Origin: an uncultured Eubacteriales bacterium
Lineage (GTDB): Bacteria > Bacillota > Clostridia > Oscillospirales > Oscillospiraceae
Length of the DNA stretch: 64,000 nt
Direction: 5' to 3'
Assembly (NCBI GenBank): GCA_902465435.1
Contig: CABQNH010000006.1
Span: forward strand, 6,554-70,553
A program made the translations under genes and the position numbers. The stretch's first letter is position 1. Each line of letters starts with the position of its first letter. Under the pieces are notes generated by a model, which saw nothing but the letters and a program-made list of their open reading frames with translations, did no database searches and was not told the DNA's origin. Below, piece after piece: positions 8,701-16,455 of the stretch.

Positions 8701-10998
8701 ATGATCTTCGTTGGTCTGGCAAACGGCTGCGTGCAGGCCTTTGACGCTGGGACGCTCCGCTCCCTCTGGATCTATCGCGACCCGCTCGGTGGCCAGCCGA
8801 ACTGCCCCATTACCTATCACGACGGCTACCTTTACACCGGCTTCTGGAATAAGGAAACGGAGGACGCAAACTTTGTCTGTCTGTCCGTTACCGATGAATA
8901 TCCGGAGCAGGAAAAGGAGGAAAAGCTCGCCTCGTGGTATTATACCTCGCGCGGCGGCTTCTATTGGGCGGGCGCTTACGCCTGCGACCAGTTCGTTCTG
9001 GTTGGGACCGACGACGGCGAGGCAGGCTACATCACGGGCTACAGCAGACTTTTGTCCTTCGATCCCAAAAGCGGTACGCTTCTCGATTCCGTAACGCTGC
9101 CGCAGCCGGGCGATCTGCGCAGCTCCGTCACCTTCCAGAAGGATGCCGCGGACACCGCCGCAGGCTCGGCCTACTTCACCACGAAGGGCGGCTACTTCTA
9201 CCGCGTTCATGTGGAGGCGGACGGCCGCTTTACGTCCTCCAGCCTGCGCGCGCTTCGGCTCTATAATTACGCCGACGATCCCGTCAATCCGGCCATGAGC
9301 ACCTGCACCCCCACGGTTTATAACGGCCGCGCCTATGTCGGCGTTTCCGGCGTTTCGCAATTCGGTGCGTATTCCGGGCATAATATCACCGTGATCGATC
9401 TTGCCACCATGTCCATTGCCTACACGGTGCGTACACAGGGCTATCCGCAGACGAGCGGCATCCTGACGACGCATTACGACACCGGCGACGGCACGGTCTA
9501 TGTCTATTTCTTTGATAATTTCACGCCGGGCAAGCTGCGCGTGCTGATCGATCGGCCGGGGCAGACCAAGGCCGAATATACCGTGCAGGAGGTCTTCAAC
9601 GACGGTGGCCAGATAACCTCCTATGAAACGCCCACCGCCCTCTTCACGCCGGACGGCGCGCAGGCGCAGTATGCGATCTGCAGCCCGGTCGTGGATTCGG
9701 ACGGCACGATCTATTTCAAGAACGACTCGGCCTATTTAATGGCCGTCGGCAGTACGATTGAAAAATTAGAGGTGACAAATCCCACCCGCACGGTGTATCA
9801 TGTAGGCGAGCGCTTTGCATCGGAGGGACTGCAGGTCACAGCCGTTTATCAGAACGGCACGCGCCGCGACGTCACGGAGGAGATTACCTTCTCGGATGAA
9901 CCGCTGACGGAGGACGACGCGCAGTTCCAGCTGATCTATCCGAACGTACTTTACCAGAATGTCGGCAGCGCGGTGGGCGTTTCCTATCACGCGCCGATCG
10001 GCGTCGTCAACCTCACGGTGCGAGAGCATCTTTACGAAGAAATGGAGACAAACGAGCAGGGACATCGCGGCGTCTGCAGCTACTGCGGCGCAGTGCTGGA
10101 GGAATTCCAGCCGCATACGTTCGAGTGGGTGGTCGACCGTGAGCCGACGGAAACGGAGGTCGGATGGAAGCATGAGGAGTGCTTCTGCGGCTACCGCCGC
10201 AGCGAAAACACCGAGATTCCAAGGCTGGAGCACACGCATCGATATGAGGAAACGGTCGTGGAACCGACCTGCACCGAGCAGGGCTATACGCGCCACACCT
10301 GCGTCTGCGGCGACAGCTACGAGGATTCCTATGTTCCCGCTTTGGGGCACAGCTTTGAAAACGGCGCCTGCATCCGCTGCGGCGCGGCAGACCCGGCAGG
10401 AGCCTGCGACGGCGGTGCCGCTTGCCCGGGGCATGACTTTGCGGATATGCCCGGCGCGTCCAACTGGGCGCACAAGGGTCTGGACTTCTGCATTGCGCGC
10501 GGGCTGCTCTCCGGCACGTCCGACACGACGGTCTCGCCCAACGTGACCATGAACCGCGCCATGCTCGTCACGGTGCTCTACAGCTTAGAGGGCAAGCCCG
10601 AGGTGACGGCGGAGAACCCCTTCACGGACGTGGAAAATGACCGCTGGTTCTCCAAGCCGGTGATCTGGGCGGCTGCCAACGGCATTGTTTCCGGCGCAGG
10701 CAACGGGAAATTCAATCCCTTCGGAAATGTGACGCGCGAGCAGATCGCAGTCATGCTGCGCAGCTACGCGCGGTATAAAAACTTCGATACCTCCGCGAGC
10801 GTGGAGCTTTCCCCCTATCCGGATGCAGGAAGCACCAGCGGCTGGGCAAAGGACGCGCTTTCCTGGGCGGTCGCCGAGGGACTGATCTCCGGTGCGGCCT
10901 CGGGCGGCGCAACATACTTAAATCCGAAGAACAACGCCACGCGCGCGCAGGTCGCGACGATCCTCATGCAGTTCGTGACGAAGGTCATAAAAGACTGA
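5794..10998 (+). CDS. giant S-layer-anchored protein: cadherin-like modules, PQQ-type propeller, Ig-like and Cys-rich repeats, three SLH domains
   Basis: 1734 residues. AGGAGG at 5781-5786 and a Sec signal peptide ending near PVSAAG fix the start. Layout: an N-terminal DUF4430-like segment (~30-110); coiled region (~120-175); cadherin-like beta-sandwich modules with conserved 'L.LSFDP....Y.V.V' pattern (~375-470, 545-660, 665-785); a PQQ/WD-like beta-propeller with repeated 'YLYTYG', 'GMIFVGLANGCVQAFDAGTL' and 'GYLYTGFW' blades (~870-1320); a bacterial Ig-like group 3 domain (~1324-1410); paired-Cys repeats CSYCG/CFCG/CVCG/CIRCG (~1422-1543) that may bind metal; and three SLH domains (~1546-1734) that bind secondary cell-wall polymer. 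Likely the cell-wall scaffold of the uptake system; ligand unknown. Confidence 0.85.
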   Translation: MTRFRRTLALILCLALLCPVLPVSAAGSGGRFYLTASTAGQTLIAPVAVSYTAGQTIRDALRSSGYRFTGIDSGFITAIEGVAGNFNVFYDGGAYDLDAPADGVTALLFTELENWSQALLDLTVALGQFNERTDHAQNYPAAKQAYEDALSGLRRADAAAAQQLLAQLNAAIDAYLAELNGEKFTVTLDEQTGTAALFRLTDAYGNVTESTQGSVQVIAGEYRFCVSDGAYNRAEGSLTVRQDLTLTVRLPKGHWFSEVSLRHTRGEGDFAYPAETSGENQMTVYVADLRTSVYLYAKKGADAPSTAVQLYGCYIGLNGTDYADGSIKSNNRSWESYQTTLPSLIAADMQGRQFQLEARCALEDGYTQIQSFAVTLVRVPTLASLTVSGDGTQLPLDFSPEESDYQVTTVSDTLCFAARPFGDTGYHVLYHGGEASELPVEDGTQITVSVRHDNGQSRSYRITVKKEAAVPVSLRVPGGTSAEVRNAAGSKIAPISGDSYRLIPGQTYTYLATKDETSHTTASFTAADGLVVSVAEPETDEQLAAVVMYNGLKPQNSLEYSLSPTFDSAQHHYTLTVPDANSSLYLQATGTNAAYTLAAYYCKQSTVVTTNGTPTRVSLTAQVDPAQNAVRLTQCVAIGGNANALTLRAEKTVGAVQYYQDYTVSIVRRLTLSALTLSEEDAALPLTDAQGAACSFDRDCTEYRVKVARSAREVTLDGAFQSVYNETNPNSGGYRATVNGQSYETLSAISLPLDPERSTEEILVTVLHRDETSCSTTYRIVVEKTDPVRVTFQTTPSDATVFMVNERSGRSVVREADGSFGLTPGDRYTYTVTRNGYIGRTQTGFLAPQTPQTCSVTLEKAAENSSLQPLDAQWPSFRADEYNNGVVSAPTPIQPENAVLYWATPLGNGYSSDACGCPILVGDYLYTYGSEDGKGYLFKVDKHTGRVLASGEMDHKSSFSINSPTYADGMIFVGLANGCVQAFDAGTLRSLWIYRDPLGGQPNCPITYHDGYLYTGFWNKETEDANFVCLSVTDEYPEQEKEEKLASWYYTSRGGFYWAGAYACDQFVLVGTDDGEAGYITGYSRLLSFDPKSGTLLDSVTLPQPGDLRSSVTFQKDAADTAAGSAYFTTKGGYFYRVHVEADGRFTSSSLRALRLYNYADDPVNPAMSTCTPTVYNGRAYVGVSGVSQFGAYSGHNITVIDLATMSIAYTVRTQGYPQTSGILTTHYDTGDGTVYVYFFDNFTPGKLRVLIDRPGQTKAEYTVQEVFNDGGQITSYETPTALFTPDGAQAQYAICSPVVDSDGTIYFKNDSAYLMAVGSTIEKLEVTNPTRTVYHVGERFASEGLQVTAVYQNGTRRDVTEEITFSDEPLTEDDAQFQLIYPNVLYQNVGSAVGVSYHAPIGVVNLTVREHLYEEMETNEQGHRGVCSYCGAVLEEFQPHTFEWVVDREPTETEVGWKHEECFCGYRRSENTEIPRLEHTHRYEETVVEPTCTEQGYTRHTCVCGDSYEDSYVPALGHSFENGACIRCGAADPAGACDGGAACPGHDFADMPGASNWAHKGLDFCIARGLLSGTSDTTVSPNVTMNRAMLVTVLYSLEGKPEVTAENPFTDVENDRWFSKPVIWAAANGIVSGAGNGKFNPFGNVTREQIAVMLRSYARYKNFDTSASVELSPYPDAGSTSGWAKDALSWAVAEGLISGAASGGATYLNPKNNATRAQVATILMQFVTKVIKD

Positions 10999-11000
10999 GC

Positions 11001-11023
11001 GCAGGAGAGGACACCTCTCCTGC
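11001..11023. other. perfect intra-operon hairpin after the SLH gene
   Basis: A 10-bp perfect stem (GCAGGAGAGG with CCTCTCCTGC) and a 3-nt loop lie right after the stop codon. No T-run follows, so it is not a normal intrinsic terminator. It could be an mRNA 3'-end stabiliser or processing site that separates expression of the wall protein from the downstream transporter genes. Confidence 0.6.
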
Positions 11024-11066
11024 ACCGATTATGTACATTCTTTCCGGAAAGGAGGCCGCGCCCGAA

Positions 11067-11606
11067 ATGAAAAAGGATATCCTCATTCTATTTGTGATTG
11101 TTCTGGTTCTTGCCGTAGCAATCATGGGTCTGGACATCCAGTCCGTGGACGAATACTACCAGACGCATTTGGAGGACATCCACGACGGCGATCCGGTCGT
11201 GACCCTTTCCATCCGCTGTGACGCGATTCTCTCCAACTATGACAAGCTCGACCCCGGTCTTCGTTCGGAGCAATACGTTCCGGCGGACGGCGTCATTCTC
11301 CCGAAAACGACTTATGTGCTGCGTCCCGGCGACACGGTGTTCGACGTGCTGCTGCGCGCCGTGCGCCATAACCGCATCCCCATGGAGTATCAGGGCGCGG
11401 ATGGAAACGTCTTCGGGACGGTCTACATTGAGGGGATCAACCATCTTTATGAGTTCTCCTGCGGGCCGACCTCCGGCTGGGTCTTTACCGTCAACGGCGA
11501 ATTTCCGAACTACGGCTGCTCCAAATACGAGCTGCTAGACGGTGACGAGATCGTCTGGTATTATACCTGCAATTTAGGACAGGATGTGGGGTTTACAGGC
11601 GCATGA
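11067..11606 (+). CDS. membrane-anchored DUF4430 (transcobalamin-like) protein
   Basis: 179 residues. ATG 11067 follows GGAAAGGAGG (11045-11054) and begins MKKDILILFVIVLVLAVAIM, an uncleaved N-terminal anchor or signal. The rest is a nearly complete DUF4430 domain: 'GDTVFDVLLRAV', then 'GINHLYEFSCGPTSGWVFTV', 'NGEFPNYGCSKYELLDGDEI' and a final 'WYYTCNLGQDVG'. This is the beta domain that closes over corrinoid in animal transcobalamin; bacterial members have little biochemistry. Its stop overlaps the ecfT start (ATGA), so it is co-translated with an ECF transporter, which makes a substrate-capture role the best inference. Confidence 0.85.
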   Translation: MKKDILILFVIVLVLAVAIMGLDIQSVDEYYQTHLEDIHDGDPVVTLSIRCDAILSNYDKLDPGLRSEQYVPADGVILPKTTYVLRPGDTVFDVLLRAVRHNRIPMEYQGADGNVFGTVYIEGINHLYEFSCGPTSGWVFTVNGEFPNYGCSKYELLDGDEIVWYYTCNLGQDVGFTGA

Positions 11607-12484
11607 AATCATTTGCAAGCTATCATCCGGCCGTACTGCTCCTTTATTTTTTAGCGGTACTGCTCATCGCGATGTTTTCCGTCAATCCGGTCATCGTCAC
11701 GCTCGCGCTTTTGGGCGGTGCGCTCTTTGCCGCAACGCTGACCGACGGGCGCGAAAAACGCACCGATCTCGGCTTTTATCTGCCGCTTCTGCTGCTCGTG
11801 ACGATCACCAACCCGCTGTTTTCGCATGACGGCGTCACGCCGCTTCTCTTCCTCAATGGAAATCCCGTGACGCTTGAGGCAATTCTCTACGGCGCAGGGC
11901 TCGGCATGACGCTGCTCGCCGTTCTTTTGTGGTGCAAGTGCTTCCACAAAACCTTAACGAGCGAGAAGCTGCTGTTCCTGTTCGGCCGCGTCAGCCCCCG
12001 GCTTTCGCTGCTGCTGTCCATGGCGCTGCGCTATGTGCCGCTTTTAAAGCGGCAGGCCGGTAAGGTCGAGCGCGCGCAAAGGGTCATGGGGCTTTATACC
12101 TCGGACAGCCGCTTTGACCGGCTTCGCGCAAAGCTTTCCGTTTATTCCGCGCTGATCGGCTGGTCGCTGGAAAACGCGGTCGAGGTCAGCCGCTCCATGC
12201 GGGCGCGCGGCTACGGACTGAAGGGGCACACAAGCTACGCCAATTACAAATTCACGCGGCGCGACGCGCTGCTTTGCGCCGTCGTGGCGCTTGCGGGCGG
12301 CCTGTGGCTGGCCGGAAGCCTGATGGGCTACGGCACGTTCTACTATTATCCGGCGCTGTGTCCGCCGGATTCCCGTGCCTGGGCAATCGTCGGCTATGCG
12401 GCCTTCGCGGTTCTCGCGCTTGCGCCGTTCTGGATCGAAGTGGAGGAAACCCTGCGATGGAATTACTGCAAGTCAAAAATCTGA
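11603..12484 (+). CDS. ecfT: ECF transporter transmembrane component EcfT
   Basis: 293 residues with about six hydrophobic helices and the EcfT coupling helix signature 'SRSMRARGYG' (about residues 197-206), the Ala-Arg-Gly motif that contacts the ATPases. EcfT transmits ATP hydrolysis to the S component in energy-coupling-factor vitamin importers. The gene overlaps the DUF4430 gene by 4 bp and the ATPase gene by 28 bp, so T, A and S subunits form a dedicated (group I-type) transporter rather than relying on a shared module. Confidence 0.93.
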   Translation: MKSFASYHPAVLLLYFLAVLLIAMFSVNPVIVTLALLGGALFAATLTDGREKRTDLGFYLPLLLLVTITNPLFSHDGVTPLLFLNGNPVTLEAILYGAGLGMTLLAVLLWCKCFHKTLTSEKLLFLFGRVSPRLSLLLSMALRYVPLLKRQAGKVERAQRVMGLYTSDSRFDRLRAKLSVYSALIGWSLENAVEVSRSMRARGYGLKGHTSYANYKFTRRDALLCAVVALAGGLWLAGSLMGYGTFYYYPALCPPDSRAWAIVGYAAFAVLALAPFWIEVEETLRWNYCKSKI

Positions 12485-14118
12485 GCTTTACTTATCCGAA
12501 TCGGGACGTGCCCGCCCTGCAGGAGGTGTCGTTTTCCCTCGAACGCGGCAGCTTCTGCCTGCTTTGCGGCCAATCCGGCAGCGGAAAAACCACGCTTTTG
12601 CGTCTTTTAAAGCGGGAGCTTGCGCCGCACGGCACGTCCTCCGGCGAGATCCTCTACGGCGGCGCGCCGCTTTCCTCCCTGTCCGACCGGCGCAGCGCGG
12701 CCGAAATCGGCTTTGTCAGGCAAAATCCGGACGAGCAGCTTGTCACGGACAAGGTCTGGCATGAGCTGGCCTTCTCTCTGGAAAACCTCGGCCTGCCGAA
12801 TGCGGATATCCGCCGCCGCGTCGGCGAGATGGCAAGCTATTTCGGCATCCAGAGCTGGTATCACCGCGATACGGAGCAGCTCTCCGGCGGGCAGAAGCAG
12901 CTTCTTAATCTGGCGGCCGTCATGGTGCAGCAGCCGAAGCTCCTGCTTCTCGACGAGCCGACCGCGCAGCTCGACCCCATTGCGGCTGCAGATTTTATCG
13001 CCACACTGCAAAAGCTCAATCGCGAGCTTGGCCTGACGATCCTGCTCTCCGAGCATCGGCTGGAGGAGGTTTTCCCGATTGCCGACCGCGTCTTGGCGCT
13101 GGAAGGGGGGAGGCTTTGCGTCTTTGACACCCCGCGCAAGGCCTGCCTTGCGCTGCGCGGCCGCCCGTTGGCTGAGGGGCTGCCCAGCGCGGCGCGGATC
13201 TGGACAGGCTTAAACGGAACCGGCGACTGTCCTTTGACGATCGCGGAAGGGCGCGACTATCTGGAGCGCCAATTCGCCTCGCGTACCGGCGCGCGCGTTC
13301 CGGAACGCGAAGCGCCGCAAACGCCCGATGCGCTGGAAACCAAAAACGTCTGGTTCCGCTACGAAAAGGATGCGCCGGACGTGGTGCGCGCGCTGTCCTT
13401 CTCCGTGCGGGAGGGCGAGATTTTCGCGCTTTTAGGCGGCAACGGCACCGGAAAAACGACGACGCTCAAGCTGCTTTCCGGGCTGGAGCGGCCATATCGC
13501 GGCTCGGTGCGCATTTTCGGCCGCAAGCTTCGGGACTATCGCGGCAGCACGCTGTACCACCGTACACTTTCCCTGCTGCCGCAGAACCCGCAAACGGTTT
13601 TCATGAAGGATTCCGTGCGCGAGGACTATGCGCAGATTCTCGCCGCCATGGACATCCCGAAGGCCGAGCAGGCTGCGCAAATTGAGGATATGGCCGAAAA
13701 GCTGAACATTCAGGCGCTTTTGGATCGGCATCCCTACGATCTGAGCGGCGGCGAGCAGCAAAAATGCGCGCTCGGCAAGCTGCTTCTGACGCAGCCGCGC
13801 CTGCTCCTTCTCGACGAGCCGACGAAGGGACTGGACGCGGAATACAAGGGACGTCTTCTGGCGCTGCTCCAAACGTTACGGGACGAGGGCAAGACCATTT
13901 TGATGGTCACACACGATGTGGAGTTTGCCGCGGCGGCGGCCAGCCGCTGCGCGCTGTTCTTTGACGGCGAGATCATTGCGGACGGCACGCCGAACGCCTT
14001 CTTCTCCGGCAATCATTTCTACACGACCGCCGCCAGCCGCATGGCAAGGGAGCTGTTTCCCAACGCCGTTTTGTGCAGCGAGATCGTGCAGCTCTGCAGG
14101 GAGGAAGCCGGGGTATGA
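12457..14118 (+). CDS. fused double ATP-binding EcfA-EcfA' subunit
   Basis: 553 residues with two complete ABC ATPase domains. Domain 1: Walker A GQSGSGKTT (~residues 31-39), signature LSGGQKQ, Walker B LLLLDEPTAQLD. Domain 2: Walker A GGNGTGKTT, signature LSGGEQQK, Walker B LLLLDEPTKGLD. In many ECF systems the two ATPases are separate; here they are one chain. Start ATG 12457 lies inside the end of ecfT; the stop overlaps the S-component start by 4 bp. It energises the importer from the cytoplasmic face. Confidence 0.93.
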   Translation: MELLQVKNLSFTYPNRDVPALQEVSFSLERGSFCLLCGQSGSGKTTLLRLLKRELAPHGTSSGEILYGGAPLSSLSDRRSAAEIGFVRQNPDEQLVTDKVWHELAFSLENLGLPNADIRRRVGEMASYFGIQSWYHRDTEQLSGGQKQLLNLAAVMVQQPKLLLLDEPTAQLDPIAAADFIATLQKLNRELGLTILLSEHRLEEVFPIADRVLALEGGRLCVFDTPRKACLALRGRPLAEGLPSAARIWTGLNGTGDCPLTIAEGRDYLERQFASRTGARVPEREAPQTPDALETKNVWFRYEKDAPDVVRALSFSVREGEIFALLGGNGTGKTTTLKLLSGLERPYRGSVRIFGRKLRDYRGSTLYHRTLSLLPQNPQTVFMKDSVREDYAQILAAMDIPKAEQAAQIEDMAEKLNIQALLDRHPYDLSGGEQQKCALGKLLLTQPRLLLLDEPTKGLDAEYKGRLLALLQTLRDEGKTILMVTHDVEFAAAAASRCALFFDGEIIADGTPNAFFSGNHFYTTAASRMARELFPNAVLCSEIVQLCREEAGV

Positions 14119-14798
14119 AAAAACGCAAACTGTGGATTTCCTACGGCATTTTTCTGCTGCTTATCCCGGCGGTCGTCCTTCTGAGCGGAACGGTATTTCG
14201 GGGGCGGCAGTATGCCTTTCTCAGTATGGCGGTCGCCTTTCTTTCCTGCGTGCCGTTTTTCCTGCGCTTTGAGCGGCGCGAGCAGAGCAGCACCCGGCTG
14301 ATCCTGATCGCCGTTATGACGGCGCTCTCCGTTCTGGGACGCATCCTGTTTGCCGCGCTGCCGGGCTTTAAGCCGGTGACGGCACTCGTGCTTCTCACGG
14401 CGATCTATTTCGGCGGAGAGGCGGGCTTCCTGACCGGCGCGCTGACTGCGGTCTTGTCCAATTTCTACTTTGGACAGGGGCCATGGACGCCCTTTCAGAT
14501 GTTTGCCTGGGGACTGCTCGGTCTGCTGGCCGGTCTGCTTGCCAAACCACTCAAGGAAAAGCTGTGGCTTTTGTGCCTGTTCGGGGCGCTGTCCGGCGCG
14601 CTGTATTCCGCCATGATGGATATTTGGTCGGTGCTGTTTGCGGACGGCTCCTTTCGGCTCAGCCGGTATCTCGTTATGCTGGCCTCCTCCGCCCCCTATA
14701 CTGCGATCTACTGCGTGTCCAACGTCGTGTTTCTGCTGCTTCTGGCCAAGCCGATCGGCCGTAAGCTGCAGCGCGTAAAGGATAAATACGGAATTTGA
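14115..14798 (+). CDS. ECF transporter substrate-binding (S) component, substrate unassigned
   Basis: 227 residues, about six membrane helices. The central stretch 'LPGFKPVTALVLLTAIYFGG' followed by 'FGQGPWTPFQMFAWG' is typical of a clostridial S-component family found beside EcfT/EcfA. The S component sets substrate specificity. DUF4430 and alpha/alpha-barrel neighbours suggest cobalamin or another corrinoid; I see no riboswitch in the visible part because the operon start lies outside the window. Other vitamins or cofactors remain possible. Confidence 0.8.
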   Translation: MKKRKLWISYGIFLLLIPAVVLLSGTVFRGRQYAFLSMAVAFLSCVPFFLRFERREQSSTRLILIAVMTALSVLGRILFAALPGFKPVTALVLLTAIYFGGEAGFLTGALTAVLSNFYFGQGPWTPFQMFAWGLLGLLAGLLAKPLKEKLWLLCLFGALSGALYSAMMDIWSVLFADGSFRLSRYLVMLASSAPYTAIYCVSNVVFLLLLAKPIGRKLQRVKDKYGI

Positions 14799-14867
14799 CG
14801 GTCGCTTTCCCCGACCGCGCATTCGCGGAAACACTTCAAATGTCAAAATTTCCAGAATAAAGAAATT

Positions 14868-14905
14868 GAGAGGCGTGTCAAAAAGGGTTTTTTGACACGC
14901 CTCTC
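14868..14905. terminator. terminator of the ECF operon, same sequence as an end hairpin of the dispersed element
   Basis: A 17-bp perfect stem (GAGAGGCGTGTCAAAAA paired with its complement) around a GGGT loop. The core GTGTCAAAAA..TTTTTGACAC is identical to the hairpin at one end of the ~250-bp palindrome-bracketed element found elsewhere in the window. Here only this end is present, so it is either a solo remnant or a terminator of similar sequence. The A/T tracts allow termination in both directions. Confidence 0.7.
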
Positions 14906-15011
14906 CAGCTTTTTCATTTTCAATTCCGAAGCCTTGACGAAAGCGTCCCGCCGTCCGCCGCAGGAGAGGAGCGTCCTGCGTTCCCAAGCTCTCCCGGATC
15001 GGCGGCCGCCG

Positions 15012-15240
15012 TCAAAGCGCCGTTCCCCGCTTCGGGACAAAAAAGTGCTGCAGCTCCGCGCCCTCCAGCTCCAGCAGTCGGAGCTTTTTGTCCAAACCAC
15101 CGGCATACCCGGTGAGACTGCCGTTTGCCCCCACGACCCGGTGACACGGAATGAGCAAGGAAATCTCATTGTGCCCCACCGCGCCGCCGACCGCCTGCGC
15201 CGACATGCGGGAAAGCCCCTGCTCCTGCGCGAGCCGACAG
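15012..15240 (-). pseudogene. 3' fragment of methylated-DNA-protein cysteine methyltransferase (ogt)
   Basis: On the minus strand the last ~75 residues of an Ogt-type O6-methylguanine methyltransferase are readable: 'SRMSAQAVGGAVGHNEIS', the catalytic PCHRVVG motif, 'GYAGGLDKKLRLLELEGA' and a C-terminus 'FVPKRGTAL'. The whole N-terminal half, including the helix that orients the active site, is missing; upstream sequence belongs to a different gene fragment. It is therefore a truncated, presumably inactive remnant. Confidence 0.82.
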
Positions 15241-15460
15241 CCCGTGCGCCAGCATTTGCGTCGCCAGTCCCCGGTTCCGTTCAGGCGGACGCACCGCATA
15301 GCCGATATGCCCGCCGAAATCCCGCAGGCACGGCGTCAGCTCAAATTTCAAGTTGAATACGCCAACCAGCCGCTCCTTTTCATAGCAGAGGTAAAAATTC
15401 TCCCGCACGTATCCCTCCGGCAGGTTTTCGCCGCGGTGGCGGTTCTGCATCCATAAGTTT
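15235..15460 (-). pseudogene. internal fragment of a GNAT acetyltransferase
   Basis: Minus-strand residues 'LPEGYVRENFYLCYEKE', 'GVFNLKFELTPCLRDFGGHI' and 'GYAVRPPERNRGLATQML' match the middle of a GNAT N-acetyltransferase, including the acetyl-CoA pyrophosphate-binding loop (RNRGLA). Both ends are missing: the left side runs into the ogt fragment in another frame near 15240, the right side into mobile-element end sequence near 15460-15513. Not a working gene. Confidence 0.75.
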
Positions 15461-15479
15461 ATTCTATCACACTTGGCGG

Positions 15480-15513
15480 TATCTGGCACTTTTTTCTGTG
15501 CGGTATTGCCTTA
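15480..15513 (-). mobile_element. solo end of a TAAGGCAAyACCGCA-type mobile element
   Basis: Read on the minus strand from 15513 this begins TAAGGCAATACCGCACAGA. The same end (TAAGGCAACACCGCA) bounds a 162-bp element at 18040-18201. The cas9 remnant's reading frame continues into this sequence as AIPHRKKCQ, so the coding homology stops exactly where the element end starts. This points to an insertion or recombination boundary. No transposase is visible nearby. Confidence 0.55.
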
Positions 15514-16252
15514 AGCCCCAAATCGGAAAGATCAATGCCATTCGGCTGCTGTGCAAATAGCATCTGCACCTTGAGCAATGCCGCACACTGGATATCGATT
15601 GGCAGTTTTGCAAATGCAGCTCTTTTGCTTATCAGGCTTTCCACAGAAACACCAGGTCTCCTGGCGAAAACGGAATTTTGTAGTTTCCTTATGTACAGAT
15701 CGTACAGCCCCCGATTTTCCTCAGCACTGACATGATCGAATTTCGCAGAAATGCTGTAAAGGGGATAGGATTTCTTCTTTTCGCATACGCTTTTCAAATA
15801 CTTGATATATCGCTCGGTTTCATAGCTGCACACAAACGGTGTCAACGGCAGGAAGCCTACGCGACCGTCTTTTATTGACCCTGAGGACAAGCAGCACAAA
15901 AATCCATCCATTGAAAGAACGGTATTTACCTTTAGAATGCGTTTTCCAAGCGGAAATTCAATGTTGGATGCCTTCTTTCCATTGTCTTTTAAAACCTTTG
16001 CAGCATAGAACCTTGTTGTTCAGAATGCTGTCATCCTGCACCTTGGATTGGGGATAGATATGATTGATATCGTAGACTTTGGTAAAAAGCTCCCCCAATT
16101 CGATTGCTTCCCCTGTATACGCACATTTTTCCAACTGGAGGCAGTACAGGAATAGCTTATCGCTTTGCAGGCGACTGTCTGCCTCATCTCCCATGGCTTC
16201 CAGCGCAGCGAGCAATTGGGGCGCAGCTTTGTCCTTAACCTGTTTATATTTT
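15514..16252 (-). pseudogene. remnant of a CRISPR-associated Cas9 gene (HNH plus C-terminal region)
   Basis: Two homologous blocks lie on the minus strand. Block 1 (about 16252-15985) is the HNH nuclease region: 'LQSDKLFLYCLQLEKCAYTG', then 'YDINHIYPQSKVQDDSILNN'. The His of the HNH site is kept, but the metal-binding Asp just before it (Asp839 in SpyCas9) reads Asn. Block 2 (about 15975-15514) is the C-terminal domain: 'EFPLGKRILKVNTVLSMDGF' and 'LYDLYIRKLQNSVFARRPG'. The RuvC-III segment between them is deleted with a frame change near 15980, and the N-terminal lobe is absent. AT content is higher than in neighbouring genes. No CRISPR repeats or cas1/cas2 are present. Confidence 0.82.
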
Positions 16253-16389
16253 TACTATATCACATTCGTTTTGCCGTTACAGCCCCATATTATAGTATAA
16301 ATTCCAATATTTCATTGGCGTCACATTCAACCCGGCACAAGGCCGTCAGGAAAGTCCTCGCTCCGCAGCGCCCAAGCTTTTTGTTTCCC

Positions 16390-16419
16390 TGCATATTCCC
16401 CCATTTTTTGCAGAAACTA
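16390..16419 (+). promoter_or_regulatory. possible sigma-G promoter of spoVT
   Basis: TGCATAT (16390-16396), a 16-nt spacer and GAAACTA (16413-16419) resemble the forespore sigma-G consensus (TGhATAh and CATwmTA; 5 of 7 at the -10). spoVT is a sigma-G target in Bacillus subtilis. The match is by eye only. Confidence 0.4.
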
Positions 16420-16455
16420 ACGAGGCAAAGCAAAAACAGCAAGGAGATTGGAGAT

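Noticed and set aside
16262..16440. Possible CRISPR repeats or leader beside the cas9 remnant
   Set aside because: No repeated 20-40 bp units with spacers are present between the remnant and spoVT.
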